Part shown: piece by piece, positions 1 through 12,348 of the stretch | How positions within the stretch are numbered: position 1 is the stretch's first letter | Layout of the letters: every line of letters starts with the position of its first letter | Assembly: GCF_009870125.1 (NCBI RefSeq) | Contig: NC_046683.1 | Coordinates: forward strand, 47,259,869-47,323,868 | Length of the DNA stretch: 64,000 nt | Direction: 5' to 3' | DNA from: Drosophila pseudoobscura | Lineage: Eukaryota; Arthropoda; Insecta; Diptera; Drosophilidae | The notes under the pieces: model-generated | The model's input: the letters and a program-made list of their open reading frames with translations, nothing else | Databases searched by the model: none | Told to the model about the DNA's origin: nothing | Position numbers and translations under genes: made by a program

Positions 1-1027
1 TTATTCTCACAAGCCACAACAAATTGTTGAAGACTGAAAATGGAGCAGTTTACTAAAAGACAAAAAAAAAGAAAAGAAAAAACAAAAACAAACACTCGGA
101 TATACATACATACTATACATAAACAATTATTGAAAAGCTTTTGTAACAATCTTTTTCGAATAGTGTCTTCTCTCAACATAGATATACATTTATATACATT
201 TAAAAGCAAAATGCAAAAACGCAATAACGAATTTAGTTGAACTTTAAGCACAGTTTTACAAGTGCCATTGGCATCCTTATGCATATCCTTTGAGTAGAGT
301 AGACATTCTCTTTCATTTGCCAATGCCAAAACAAAAAAATATTAGCAAAAAACTGGAAGCGTTCTAGAACACGCGGCGACATACACGATTAGCACGCGCT
401 CTGCATAGTTCTTAAAAATATTATGTTATTTAATTTGATAAGCCAGCAACACGATTATCGAAATGTCGGATTTTATGTACACTCACACACAAACACACAC
501 ACACACACACAGACCTACATAAATATATTGAACACGCGAGCTATTTTAAACATATTATTATTAACCAAATAAACTAGCCAAAAGAAAAAGAGTTGTTTGT
601 TTTTGAATTTAAAATAGCGTTACGTTGTGCAGGCCAGCTGTTCCTATGCTCCAGTCTGGCAACGCCATAAGCGATGAAAACTAGAGATGAGCGATACCTA
701 GGATACTTTCATTGATTGTGAATATTACAGACAACTTTTAGTAAGTAAATCCCAAGTCAAATACTGCTTGCTCAGGAACTAGTTAATATAAACATTTTCT
801 AATCGGGTTTTATTGATAAAAGCCACCGTAAATGTATTCTGTCACGATTTCAGCAACCTGTTGCAATTGCCTCTCCAGCCCAGTGGACATCGCCCATCTT
901 TAGCACAACAGCTGATTGGGAAATTCGTGAGGGGTGGTGGAAATCGAGGGAGACGAAACGTAAATGTTTAAAAATGATTTAAATTAATGATTTTGCACAC
1001 GACGGACTACCGACGACGGACGCGAGA
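1..1027. other. AT-rich upstream region of Pex1
   Basis: No convincing coding exon is seen. The stretch is A/T rich, with a CA microsatellite at about 483-511. An AATAAA at about 568-573 could end a plus-strand transcript whose body lies left of the window; this is a guess from one motif. The segment from about 840 to 1027 is less AT-rich and directly precedes the Pex1 start codon, so it probably holds the Pex1 promoter and 5' UTR, but no clear TATA box or initiator was identified. Confidence 0.4.
483..511. repeat. CA microsatellite
   Basis: Near-perfect CA dinucleotide tract, interrupted by one AAA, in the non-coding region left of Pex1. Confidence 0.8.
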
Positions 1028-4000
1028 ATGTTCAAACGCACATTTACGGTGGTTTATCGGCCAATAAAGAGCAACTTTGTGCTGCTGCCGGACCAGTACT
1101 ACGGCGTCGTATCGACCTATGTAAGTGTCCAAAAGTCCACCCGTGCGGCCGGGCGTCCAGATTAGATAAGCCAGCCAGTCGGTCAGTGAGTGGGAGATGA
1201 GATTAATCCGATTCGTTAATACTACTAGGACACGGGCTGCCTCAGTTTGCAGTACAATGGGCGCGTCCACTACGCCTCTTGGGCACCGCACGCGGGCGGC
1301 GGCGGCATCAAAGACAACGAAATTGGGATCAATGCCAGAGCGGCCAAGGAGATCGGTAAGCAGTTACTTAACAGGCGGATGTGATTTGATGTGCGAGTGC
1401 ATCGGTTGCCAAAATGCCGTAAAATTGGATATTCTATTTATCGCTCTCTATATCTGTGCGGTGCATAAATTGGTCTCTTTTTGTCGTAGGTCTGCATGAG
1501 TCAAGTATGGTCAAGTGTGCGCTCATCGCTGACGTTCTCAATCTGCGCAGCGTCCACGTTACCCCCGTCTCCGCCAAAGACTGGGAGATCATTGTGAGTG
1601 ATGTGATGTGCTGCGGTATGCTCTGGTGTGCTTCTCTCGTTGGCTGGTCTGGGAGTGTGTATGGCCAGCTTAAAAATAGATAGGCAATTTATATCTTAGC
1701 ATTTGGCGCGGGCGTGTGCTTGCAGTGTTCACATTTGTGTGGGCATTGTTTGGCCGGCATTGCCATTGACCCCACTGGTCCGACCAGAGAAGCATCCTTG
1801 ACCCTAGCATGCAAAGTGATTCTTCCATGCTTCCTTATTGACCTGAAATCTTTTCTCTGTGGCAGGAGCTGAGCAGTGAGAAGATCTCGGGCAGCGTCCT
1901 CGAGCAGACTCGCATCGTCAACTCCACGCAAATTCTGATTGTTTGGATCAACAAGTCCATGCAGGTGGCGCTGACAGTGGGTAAATATCATCGATGAAGC
2001 ACACAACATTTTGCTTAAGTGTTCACTTTGCAGATCGCCTGAAACCACACACTAGCTATGGCAGAATGGACCACAACACGGAGTTGGTAGTTGCCCCCAA
2101 TCTGTACAAAGGACTGACCAATGGCACGTCCAATGGCGACACCAAAGACGAGAGCCCAAAACTCGCGCGCAGCAAGACGAGTGCCCAGGTCAGGGATGAA
2201 TCCATGAATGGCAAGCCGACGCCCCTCAGTCATTCCGCCACGGCGTACAACGTGAAGAATACTTTGCAGCGCAACAAGCGGCAGGATCACATGGAGCGTC
2301 TCAAGAAGGATCTGCGCAGGGAGAGCTCGCGCAGCTTCGAGTTTCGTGTGATACGCGGTCTATGGCGGGAGCAGGCCCAAGAGTCGGATGTGTATGTGAA
2401 TGGCAAGCACTTGCCCGAGTTCATGGATCTGGAGCAGTTCTACTGCATGCACACGGCTGGCGACAAGGACTACTACGTGAGGGTGCGCACAATTGAGGAG
2501 GAACAGCAGGACGATCTGCCCGGAACCATTCATCCCTCCATTGAACTGAACGCCAACTTGATGAAGCTGCTGGGGATCAAGGAGCTGGAGCGGGTTGTGC
2601 TGCGGCCCAAGTCCATCGTGGTGAACTTTGTGGAGAAGATCGAGCTGTTTGCCCACAAGAAGACGCACTACAAGATCATCGAGAATGCATTTAAGCGATT
2701 TGTGATTGAGCGCACCCAATCAAAGCCTATGCTCTTCAACCAAGAAGAGGTTGTGCGGCTGGAGGACGACCTGCTGGTCACCGTTGGCATACTGCCAGAG
2801 CATTTCCGCTATTGCGTGGTCGATGCCCAGTTCTTGAAGGAGTCCAAGATCTATGCGGCCGACTTGGTGCGTCCTGTCAACGAGATCATCAAGGAGCAGC
2901 CGCCGGTCATCTCGCCGCTGAGTGTCAAGGATCTCATACGACTGCCAGAATACGACAAGATTGTGGATCTGGTGGTGCGAGAGCTGCGGATGAATCTGTG
3001 CCTGAATGCAGACAATTCCGTGATGCGGCAGTGCAATGTTCTACTGACGGGGGCCGCTGGCACGGGCAAAACGGTTCTGGTCGAGCGAATCTTGGACCAG
3101 TTGTCCCGCAAGCCGGACTACTGCTACTTCGACATATTCTACGGGTCGCGCAGCAAGGGCCGCAAGACCGAGTCCATACAGAAGGATCTACGCAACATAT
3201 TCACCAGCTGCCTGCAGCATGCCCCCGCCATCGTGGTCCTCGAGAATCTCGATGTACTGGCCCATGCCGCCGGCGAGCAGTCCAGCCAGGACGGCGAGTA
3301 CTACAACCGCATGGCGGATACCGTGCACCAACTGATTGTCCAGTACACCAGCAGCAATGCCATTGCCGTCATAGCCACCGTGAGTGAACTCCAGACGCTC
3401 AACAAGCGCCTCAGCTCGCCCCGGGGTCGGCATGTCTTTCAAACGGTTGCCCGCCTGCCCAGCCTGGAACGTCCCGATCGCGAGATTATACTGCGGGAGC
3501 TGTGCAGCCACATTAACATATCCCAGGAGCTCGATCTGGTAAAGTTCTCCAATCTGACGGAGGGCTATCGCAAATGTGATCTAGTGCAGTTTGTGGAGCG
3601 TGCCATCTTCTACGCCTATCGAATCAGTGAGTGCCTAATCTCGAATCGCTTATCTCTAATCCGGAAGCTCCAATTGATGATCTCCTTCACTTTCAGGCAA
3701 AACAAAGCCCCTGCTGACCAACGACCAGCTGATAGAGTCCCTGGAGCACACCAATTCCTACTGCCTGCAGGGCATCCAGAGCAATCAGAAGACTGGTAGC
3801 GATCCGGAGGCCAATGAGATGCGCGTGGAGGAGCTGCCGGGCCTGGAGTCGGTTGTTGGTGTGCTCGAGGAGGTGCTTATGTGGCCGTCAAGGGTAATGC
3901 ATCAGAAGGCTGTTCCAAATCTGTAAATATTATTATATCTTGTATGCATATTGCAGTATCCAACCATCTTCAATGCTTCGCCGTTGCGCAACCAGGCCGG

Positions 4001-7000
4001 AGTGCTGCTGTACGGGCCGCCGGGCACGGGTAAGACCTACCTGGTGTCCCAGCTGGCCACCTCATGGAATCTGCGCATTATATCCGTCAAGGGCCCCGAA
4101 TTGCTGGCCAAATACATTGGCCAGAGCGAAGAGAATGTTAGGAATCTGTTTAATCGCGCCCGCAGCGCCCGGCCCTGTGTGCTCTTCTTCGACGAGTTCG
4201 ACAGCCTGGCCCCCAAGCGTGGCCACGACTCCACCGGGGTGACGGACCGCGTGGTCAACCAGCTGCTAACCGAACTGGATGGCGTGGAGGGCCTCCAGGG
4301 GGTCACCGTTATAGCAGCCACCTCTAGACCCGAACTGCTGGACCCAGCCTTGCTGAGATCGGGACGCATCGATCGTCTGGTGGAGTGCCCGCTGCCGGAT
4401 GCCGTGGCCCGGGTGCGCATCTTCGAGGCCCTCAGCTCCACCTTGAGCCTGGACGAGTGCGTGGACTTTGACTGGTTTGCGGGCAGGACGGCCAATTATA
4501 CTGGCGCCGATATCCAGAGCATCCTGACCTCGGCGAACATGGCTGCAGTTAAGGAGGCGCTGGCACAGTTCGGACACGAGGTAAGTGGATTATTTACATG
4601 GAATTCCATTGGCCGGAAATGGCCCTTAAGTTATGGCTAGTTCTTGGTTGCCGTCTTGGGCTAGGGCTAGAGCTAAGGCTAGTCGTGGTCGTGGAGACCT
4701 TCCGTTTCTCGGATTCGTTTCGGTTTCGTTTCGCTTCCCATCGCGCGGCAGCAAGTGCAACGAAATGTTTTCAACTATTTTTGGGTTTCTTACGTGACTG
4801 GCATCTGGATCAGGATCTATGCGGGTACCCCAGCGGGATCGCGAGTCTTCGGATGGGATTTTGGGATATCAGTCACGTAACGGATATTTCCTTATTGATA
4901 TGCGATTATCGCGCATGCGCACGTACTGCAACAGCAACAGCAATAGCAATAGCAATAGCAATAGCAACATCCACCGCAGTGCAGGCCGTAAGACAATGGA
5001 AACATTTTTCTTTTGCATAAATTAAGCCGCCAAGCAAACACTCGACCCGCCACCAACACACACAAAGGAACCAAAGGGCAGAGATAATAAAGAATTTCAA
5101 AAAGACGAAGCCACCTCAAACATGCTTAGAATAAGACAAAAATAACAAGAAAGAGTGAGAGAGTGTCCCGAAGGAGAAGGAGACAACTACGGTAGTGCTG
5201 GAAGAGACTCGCAATTGGCTCAGATTGGCTTAGAATAGCCTCAGATTTGGTTTCTCAAATGACGATACATCCTTTGGGAAGTGTTTGAGCGAACCACTTC
5301 TGTAAAACAAAATAAACAAAATTAGAAGTTAGCTTGGCTTAACGGAATCTTGGCTGCCATTCCGAAAATTGTTGCCTAACTAAACAACTGTTCGAAGGAT
5401 GAAGAAATATTCTTTGGAATATTGTAAAGCAGATAGAAATCTCTTTGTGGAATACCCTTAGCACAAACAATGTGCACTATGCGGGAGGAAGCGGGAGAGC
5501 GCGTGCGTGCGCGACCACCTCGAACAGGTAGCCGAGACCTCTTCCCTACCGCAAAGGATCGTAGCAAACATTGCCCAAGGTCTATCGATACGAGGTTTGG
5601 TACCGATTGCCATACTCATTCGCTCGCGGAGAGCTCTCTGGGAAGGCCTCACCTTGTATTAACACACTCTGACTCGGTGCGCCGCGCCGCGCCGCGCCGT
5701 CCGGGCAAAAGTTTCTCTTTCTGTGGCGGGCTCCTCCGCTCGATCGTTACTTTCAGTTCTTCGAGCACATTCAAGCAAATCGGTTGGCTTCGGCTTCCTC
5801 TTACTCCCACTCGGACAACGAACCACGGACAACGGACAACGAGCCACGGAATACGGTTAGTGCAACGGAAGTGCGGCCTCTCTGTGCCTTGCCCCTCTGC
5901 CTGCCCACCCCTTCTCTTCTCCTCTCTCTGTGCTGGGCTTCCGTGCCGCTCCCGTGCCTTGGAAGGGACATAAAGTTGGCAACGAAGCGGAAATGCAAGG
6001 CGCCTGGTACTCGCCTCCGCTCCCGCCCCCGCCCCAGGTCGCGGTCCCGCCAGGCAGGAGATGTTTACCCACGATTGACAGCCAAATAAAACGCAACAAA
6101 AATATTGTGACAATATCTTTCGTCGAGTTAATTTTTTTTTGTTTCTCCCCCTCGCTCGCAAATAAAAGACAAAGAACGTGATTTTTTGGTCAAAAAAGGA
6201 GGAAAAGATTTGTACGAGTGTATGCCCAATCTTTCTGACATGTCAGCAAAACAGAAACAAAAACTGAAATGATAAAAAGTAAATAACATTTTGAAGGAGA
6301 AGTGTTCCAGCAGTGGGATAAATGCAAATCATATGTCAAGTGCACCAAAAATAATTAAAACCAAACATAAGCAAAATAACCCAAAGGCATAAAGACAAAA
6401 AAAGTCCCTACCAAAAAAAAAGAGAATATATTCGAGATGAGTTTTTGAAGTAAAGAAATAAATTTTAAAAAATCTTTTTTTTTTGTTGCTATTTATATCA
6501 TTAAAAAATATAAAATAAAGCAAACAATACATAAATGAAGAAGAAATAAGACAATAAAATAGTAGAAACAATATGTTGTAATACTATAATAAGTTTCCGC
6601 ATGGACATCTTCATCAAAAGCAAATCAATTATCAATACAAAATCTGAATAGTATTTTAAAGTCATCAACCACAAAAGACAACAAATTTCCATTTCCATTT
6701 GCCAACTATTTCCAAATTGAGACTTTTGCAAAAAGAAATACATAATATTAATATGCAAAATGTCAAGTGACAAATCGGCCAAGCCACCTTAATCTGTTCT
6801 TCCCCTGGCCCACAGAGAGACCCCATCGAAATGTCAAGTAGGGAATGCGCGAGATTCATGCGCTTGATAATAATTCATACGATAAAAAGGTGTTAGCCAA
6901 ACGTTTTTGGCCATGTGTGTGGCGGCGGCTTCCAATCGAACAATATTGAATGACTGACAAACTGAGTAGAGAAAAAAAAAACAACGAAATAAGAGAAATA

Positions 7001-10000
7001 ATCAGAAATACTTCAAACACATCGAACGCGTATTTGGCAACAAATGGGAGAAAAAGGAATTGAATAAATTAAAATCTGCGACGCGTGTGCATACACATGC
7101 GAGTACATACATATATATACTCGGTCGGACACGATCCGTTGCTGAAGCAGCTAAGAAAACAGCCACAATTACTGGTAGCACTACCAATAATAGAAACAAA
7201 TGCCACTACGATGACAATGACAGTAGCAACAACGGTTGTCGCATTTCATTAACGGCACAGTGGCTCGGGATTCAGTTGTTTAATGTATATTTTATCACAG
7301 ATTCATGATCACATAATATGGTATATAGTCGATATCGAAAAATGATTGAGCTATAAGTTCTGATCTATAATATCTCGCTATTGTAAGATCTACTCTCCAC
7401 GACTACCTCTACAAAGGTGGGATATTGCTTGCCGCTAAAAGGTATTTAGACGCAAGGACTGAACCTTATAGCACATTATAATTATGTGGCCTAAAACCAG
7501 ATGGTTAGCTTACAATGATTCAATACATATGAAAACATGCGAATATTTTTGAAGATTTAATTGCTTCAAAGGTTCAATAATCGTTAATTGTTCATTGATT
7601 GAATAAACGAATCGGAATTCCGCTGACTTCGGCATCTAAATATTATGCATTCCCCACTACGGTATTTTCAAAAATTCTATGATGTTTAGCATGTCATTTT
7701 GGAATCATTAAATATGATGTATTAATTTGTTTGAAAAAGCACATGATTATTTGTGCAGATGAACATGCAAGCGACTGAAATTTCGAATCAATATATACAT
7801 ATATGGTATATTTTGTTAAGCAGACTTTCTTTGTAGTTGCTAATAACTTGTGCTATTTAAAGTACCATAACATGCATTTGATCTGCAGAGCATTCCCCAG
7901 TCGCTGCAGTCGTCGATTCCTGTTGATTTCATGGCATCATTTGGGAATTTCTCAATTGAAGTTTGCGAATCTTTAGCACCTTTATTGTTTGATTTGCAAA
8001 TGCATGCACAATAAATAGAAATAGATAGAGAGATAGATAGTATACACAAATATACTATGTGTTGATAGATAGAAATAGCTGGAACCACTGTGTCTAGTTG
8101 GTGCTGAATGAGCTCAACAAATTTGTGGGCTGATTTTCTAACCGTTCGTCTTTGGTTGAATGGAAATGAAAGAAGCGCACGCCAAAACCATTACATGTAC
8201 CACAGCAACGGGGTACCAGTCAGCCAGTCGAAGCGCATTTGGCCAATGTCGAATATAGACAAGCTATAATGGGGGCTCTCTTTGGGAGTGGGACATGGGA
8301 GTGGGACTTGGGACTTGGGAGTAGGAGTGCGAGTGGGAGGGAATGAGCGACTGTGTCCGGCAATTCAGTTGGATACCAAGACCACGTCGTCTTTGAGCTC
8401 ATTACGGAGGCATGGCACATAATCTTCGTTGTTTTTTGCTGCTGCTTCTCCCCTTTGGATTTTTGCATATTGAGCCTCGAGTGTGCGCCGCGCGGGCAAT
8501 AAAATATTAAACAATAATAATAAATAAATAAAATGACACAGAGAGGGAGAGAGAGAGAGAGAGCGAGCGAGAGGATGGAGAGATTTGGCAATACTCTTCG
8601 ATCCGATCCACTTATATATACCACTTACATATGTACTTGTACACTCGTTTAGCTGCTGTTGAACTCAAGAGAACCCACTTGAGGCCATGGCAAAACTGCT
8701 GATCACGCTGATGATCATTGGGATCGGCTATGCAGCGCCGCCGAATGCCTGCGATCTCAGCCAGCATCGCTGCCTCATCGATGTTACCGCGGAGGGGGGC
8801 GGCACAAAGCTGTGGCATGTGCCCTCCGATGTCGACATAACCCTGCAGTGCTTCCGTCAGCAGGCCAGATGGTTCTTTCAGGACAGGCCCCTGTACAACG
8901 GCACCTTCCTGCGACTGGAGCGGGTCCAGTCCAGACATTCGGGGAGCTACGGCTGTGTAGACAGCCTGAATCGGTGGCTGAATGTCACTTTGAAAATTGG
9001 CTCCCCCAAGGAGCAGGCTGACAACGACATTGCCAGCTTCGCCAAGGTGGATCCACATCCGACACCCCAGCAAATTCCCAGCGGCAGCTCGGACACGGAT
9101 CTCTTTTTCCAACCACTGAATGTGAGCCTTAGCCTTCCACAAATGGCCCAGAGATTGCCCGATTCCGTCCAGCGCACGGCGGGCGGCCTCTTCCAGTTAA
9201 GCTGCAGCCCCTTGAAGCTGGATGCCGTGGGAGTGAACATATCCTGGCTGCACAACGACACGCAGGTGCTTGGCGGTCGGGGCCGCATCAAGCTCAAGAG
9301 ATGGTCCCTGACTGTGGGTCTGCTGCAGCCCGAGGATGCCGGCACCTATCGCTGCCAGCTGTGCTCCGTCCAGGGCTGTACCGGCAGCAATCCCACCCAG
9401 CTGGAGGTGACGAGTCGCATCCACACGGCCCCAGTCCTGCGACCGGGCTATCCCCGGAATGTCAGCACCGCCCTGAGCGACACGGTCAACTTCCAGTGCC
9501 CGCTGGAGGACTCCCAGCTGCAGCCGCAAATCAAGTGGCTCCACCAGGAGATCGGTGGCAGCATACAGCTGTTGGTGGAGCGCCTTAAGGAGCAGTCGCA
9601 GGATCTGCCGCCGGATGTGCAGCAATTGCCCACCATCAAGGACGAGCCGGAGGTGCTGCGCCTGGGGCATGTCCAGTTTGAGGATGCCGGCTGGTACATC
9701 TGCATCGCCGAGAACCAAGTTGGACGCACTGTGGGTGCGGCCTATCTGGAACTGCACACCGCCCTGAGCACTAGCACGATGCGGGTGGACACCACAGCGA
9801 GCACCACCACCACAACGTCCCTGCGCGCCAACACCCTGGACACAGATGATGAGGCGGATGATGCTGCCGGTGATGCGACAGCCGGGGAGCGTCCGCCGGT
9901 GTTCAAGAAGCAGCTAGAGCGCCTGCAGCACTCGGTGGCCGGCAAGACGATCACCCTCTCCTGTCCAGTGGCCGGAAATGCCAGCATCACCTGGACTCGG

Positions 10001-12348
10001 GACAGCAAGCCCCTAAAGCGGCGCGAAGGCAGCTATGTCCTGAAGAAGTGGAAGCTGCTTATCGACGATGCCACCTCCGACGACTCGGGGATCTACACTT
10101 GCCAGGTGTGCAACGGCCGCGGCTGCATCAAGTTCGATTTCAGTGTCGAGATCAACGATCGCTTCCGCGCCCCTCCGATCATCATGGTGCCCCAGAACCA
10201 GACAGTGCAGGTGAATGGGAGCGTGACTATGGAGTGCTCGGTACTGTCCGATCTGAACCCCACCGTTCGATGGATCCGAGTAGTGCCCAGGAATCGATCG
10301 GAGGCGGGCAGTCGCGTGGAGTCGGCGACGGCTGCGTCGGAAGATGCGGACGTTGTGCAGATCCCATTGAACACCACACTGGACCAGGAGCATATCCTGC
10401 AGCTGAACAATGTCACCCACGATCATGAGGGATGGTACACCTGTACCTCCTCCACTACGCTGGGGACCAGCAACTCCAGCGTGTATCTGCGCGTGGTGGA
10501 CTATTCGCCGCACATGAAGGTGTACGCCCTGCTGCACAGCCATCCCTTGGGCTTCACTGTGGCCGCCGTCATGATCGTGGCCTTGTTCCTGCTAGGCAGC
10601 GCCTTCATCGTGTACATGCTGCGCCGCCTGAGGCGCGAGAAGCTGCTGAAGCATCGCATCGAGACGGTGCATCAGTGGACCAAAAAGGTTATTATCTATC
10701 GGCCGGCCAGCGCGGAGGGCAGCTCCTGTTCCGCTGGCGATCTTCAGATGCCGGTGATCAAGATCGAGAAGCAGAGAACCACCTTCTCCACAACCGGTCC
10801 GGGCAGTGCCGATTCCTCGCAGGGCTTCAACGAGTACGAGTTCCCGCTGGACTCCAACTGGGAGATTCCCAGGCAACAATTGTCGTTGGGCTCCATACTG
10901 GGCGAGGGCGCCTTCGGCCGGGTGGTGATGGCCGAGGCCGAGGGCCTGCCACGTAGCCCCAACATGGCCGAGACCATCGTGGCCGTCAAGATGGTAAAGG
11001 AGGAGCACACGGACGCGGACATGGCCAGCCTGGTGCGGGAAATGGAGGTCATGAAGATGATTGGCAAGCACATCAACATTATTAATCTGCTCGGCTGCTG
11101 CAGCCAGGGAGGGCCCCTCTGGGTCATCGTCGAGTTCGCGCCCCACGGCAATCTCAAGGATTTCCTCAAGCAGAATCGGCCGGGAGCACCGCAGCGGCGC
11201 AGCGACAGCGATGGGTATCTGGATGACAAGCCACTGATGCCGCAGCAGCATCTGGGGGAGAAGGAGCTGACCAAGTTCGCCTTTCAAATCGCCCGCGGCA
11301 TGGAGTATCTGGCCTCGCGACGGGTAGGTTGATTGTCTTCGCAGAGAGATTGTCGTACATTTCATTTGGAACTCCCTTTTGTAGTGCATTCATCGCGATC
11401 TGGCAGCCCGAAATGTGCTCGTCAGCGATGGCTATGTAATGAAGATAGCCGACTTTGGCCTGGCCAGAGACATTCAGGACACAGACTACTACAGGAAGAA
11501 CACCAACGGACGACTGCCCATCAAGTGGATGGCTCCCGAGTCGCTGCAGGAAAAGAAGTACGACTCACAGAGCGATGTGTGGAGCTATGGTGTGCTGCTG
11601 TGGGAGATCATGACCTACGGAGAGCAGCCCTATCCGCAAATCATGTCCGCCGAGGAGCTTTACAGCTATCTGATCACGGGGCAGCGCATGGAGAAGCCGT
11701 CCAAGTGCTCGCTCAACATCTACGTGGTGATGCGGCAGTGCTGGCACTTTGAGTCGTGTGCCAGGCCCACGTTCTCGGAGCTGGTGGAGAGCTTCGATGG
11801 AATACTGCAGCAGGCGAGCAGCAATCCCAACGATGCTTACCTGGATGTATCCATGTCCATGCTGGAGACACCGCCCTCGTCAGGGGATGAGGACGATAGC
11901 TCTGAAACAGAAACATTCCGAGAGACTTTACCGCTTAGATATCAATATACGTATAAGTTTAACTAGAACTAGAACTAGAACTAGAAATACTCGTAGGCAC
12001 AACCGCAACCAAGAACTTCCAGCGAGTTAATAAAATCCCATCGATATTACCCATCCTATCCCATCGAGTACTTCCCGCAGGATTAATCAACTTTCATTCC
12101 CTCCTACCCATAGAAATTGCCAAAGAAAATATCGCTGAAGCAGAAGCATCTGATCGAGTCCTTCCAAACCACTCGGCCCTCACTAAGCGCCTCCGATGTG
12201 GCCAAATATCACAAAACGTGAGTAGCTTTTGCATAATTTTGTCACCTCAACATTAGTTAATGTTTCAATCCTTTATAGTTATACCCGTTTCACCAATAAG
12301 GAGAAGAGCTCGAGGGAGTTTGTGGCTAAGCGCGCTACTTTGGCTTAA
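1028..12348 (+). CDS. Pex1: Peroxin 1 (AAA+ ATPase), nine coding exons
   Basis: The product is the peroxisomal AAA+ ATPase that works with Pex6 to extract the import receptor Pex5 from the peroxisome membrane. Exons read from splice sites and frame: 1028-1120, 1229-1355, 1490-1593, 1866-1980, 2034-3626, 3697-3893, 3957-4580, 12114-12217 and 12279-12348, ending in TAA. Every junction keeps frame, giving 1008 residues, close to the roughly 1000 I recall for the fly protein. The N-terminal domain has the family's DWEI(I)EL motif. The D1 ATPase carries GAAGTGKT (486-493) with a degenerate Walker B, VVLENLD. D2 carries GPPGTGKT (763-770) and a canonical LFFDEFDS. The C-terminus ([15 protein letters not shown]) matches the Pex1 tail, so the 12.1-12.35 kb exons belong here. 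Intron 7 contains all of btl. An AATAAA lies at 12480. Confidence 0.93.
4791..4925. promoter_or_regulatory. Cluster of three central midline elements (TACGTG) upstream of btl
   Basis: TACGTG occurs at 4791-4796, with its reverse complement CACGTA at 4874-4879 and 4920-4925: three copies in 135 bp. This core is the binding site of Trachealess/Tango and Single-minded/Tango bHLH-PAS dimers. Melanogaster btl is known to be driven in trachea by three such elements upstream of its promoter. The cluster lies about 0.8-1.0 kb before the candidate btl start site. The motif matches are seen directly; the function is inferred from the known btl control region. Confidence 0.7.
5583..5590. promoter_or_regulatory. 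DRE palindrome TATCGATA
   Basis: Exact TATCGATA, the core of the DNA-replication-related element bound by DREF/BEAF-32, about 170 bp upstream of the candidate btl start site. A single short motif, so its function is uncertain. Confidence 0.4.
5751..5787 (+). promoter_or_regulatory. Candidate btl core promoter: initiator plus DPE
   Basis: TTTCAGTT fits the Drosophila initiator TCAGTY, with the putative +1 A at 5755. GGTTGG at 5782-5787 sits exactly at +28 to +33, where the downstream promoter element (RGWYV) is expected. No TATA box is evident upstream. A plausible 5' exon runs to a GTTAGT donor at 5856, and an acceptor TTTAG at about 8648-8652 lies 35 nt before the btl ATG, implying a 2.8 kb 5' UTR intron. 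Motifs and spacing are seen; assignment to btl is inferred. Confidence 0.5.
8687..11966 (+). CDS. btl: Breathless, FGF receptor tyrosine kinase
   Basis: Receptor for Branchless FGF that directs tracheal and midline glial cell migration. Two coding exons, 8687-11323 and 11385-11966, are separated by a 61-nt GTAGGT...TAG intron in phase 0. They give 1072 residues, near the roughly 1050 of melanogaster Btl. A signal peptide ([17 protein letters not shown]) is followed by five Ig-like domains at about 38-103, 162-243, 249-356, 403-490 and 496-605. An acidic stretch at about 386-400 resembles the FGFR acid box. One membrane segment spans about 622-645. The split kinase domain has GEGAFGRV near 740, the VAVK lysine near 768, HRDLAARN at 882-889, DFG at 902-904 and activation-loop tyrosines 914-915. 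The whole gene sits inside Pex1 intron 7. The other fly FGFR, heartless, was considered, but it has fewer Ig domains and lies elsewhere. Confidence 0.93.
12029..12034 (+). terminator. btl poly(A) signal AATAAA
   Basis: AATAAA 63 nt after the btl stop codon and only 80 nt before Pex1 exon 8. Cleavage would fall at about 12050, inside the Pex1 intron. Confidence 0.55.
12114..12348 (+). CDS. Pex1: Pex1 C-terminal exons 8 and 9 (downstream of btl)
   Basis: These two small exons (12114-12217 and 12279-12348) lie downstream of btl and could be mistaken for part of it. They read [17 protein letters not shown], then [16 protein letters not shown], then [10 protein letters not shown] and a tail ending RATLA before TAA. 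This resembles the C-terminus of metazoan Pex1, including the TRPS(L/I)S motif and the final LA. The acceptor at 12112-12113 (CCCATAG) joins in phase 0 to the donor after exon 7 at 4580. The intron between them (12218-12278) is 61 nt with a GTGAGT donor. Confidence 0.88.

Larger units (their letters stand above)
4581..12113 (+). other. Pex1 intron 7, host of the nested btl gene
   Basis: A 7.5 kb intron with donor GTAAGT at 4581 and acceptor TAG at 12111-12113, both in phase 0. It contains the complete btl transcription unit in the same orientation. The stretch from 4581 to 8686 has no convincing Pex1 exon: the short ORFs there have no recognisable domain, and parts are simple repeats such as an AGCAAT/AGCAAC tract near 4930-4970. 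From about 5890 to 7300 it is A-rich non-coding DNA, consistent with a btl 5' intron. Confidence 0.85.

Noticed and set aside
5470-6161. Several overlapping 100-170 codon frames around the btl promoter
   Set aside because: GC-rich, Pro/Arg-rich translations on both strands without homology. The region is better explained as promoter and 5' UTR.
10592-11389. 265-codon minus-strand open frame across the btl kinase exon
   Set aside because: Shadow of GC-rich btl coding sequence with Leu/His/Gln-rich composition and no recognised domain.
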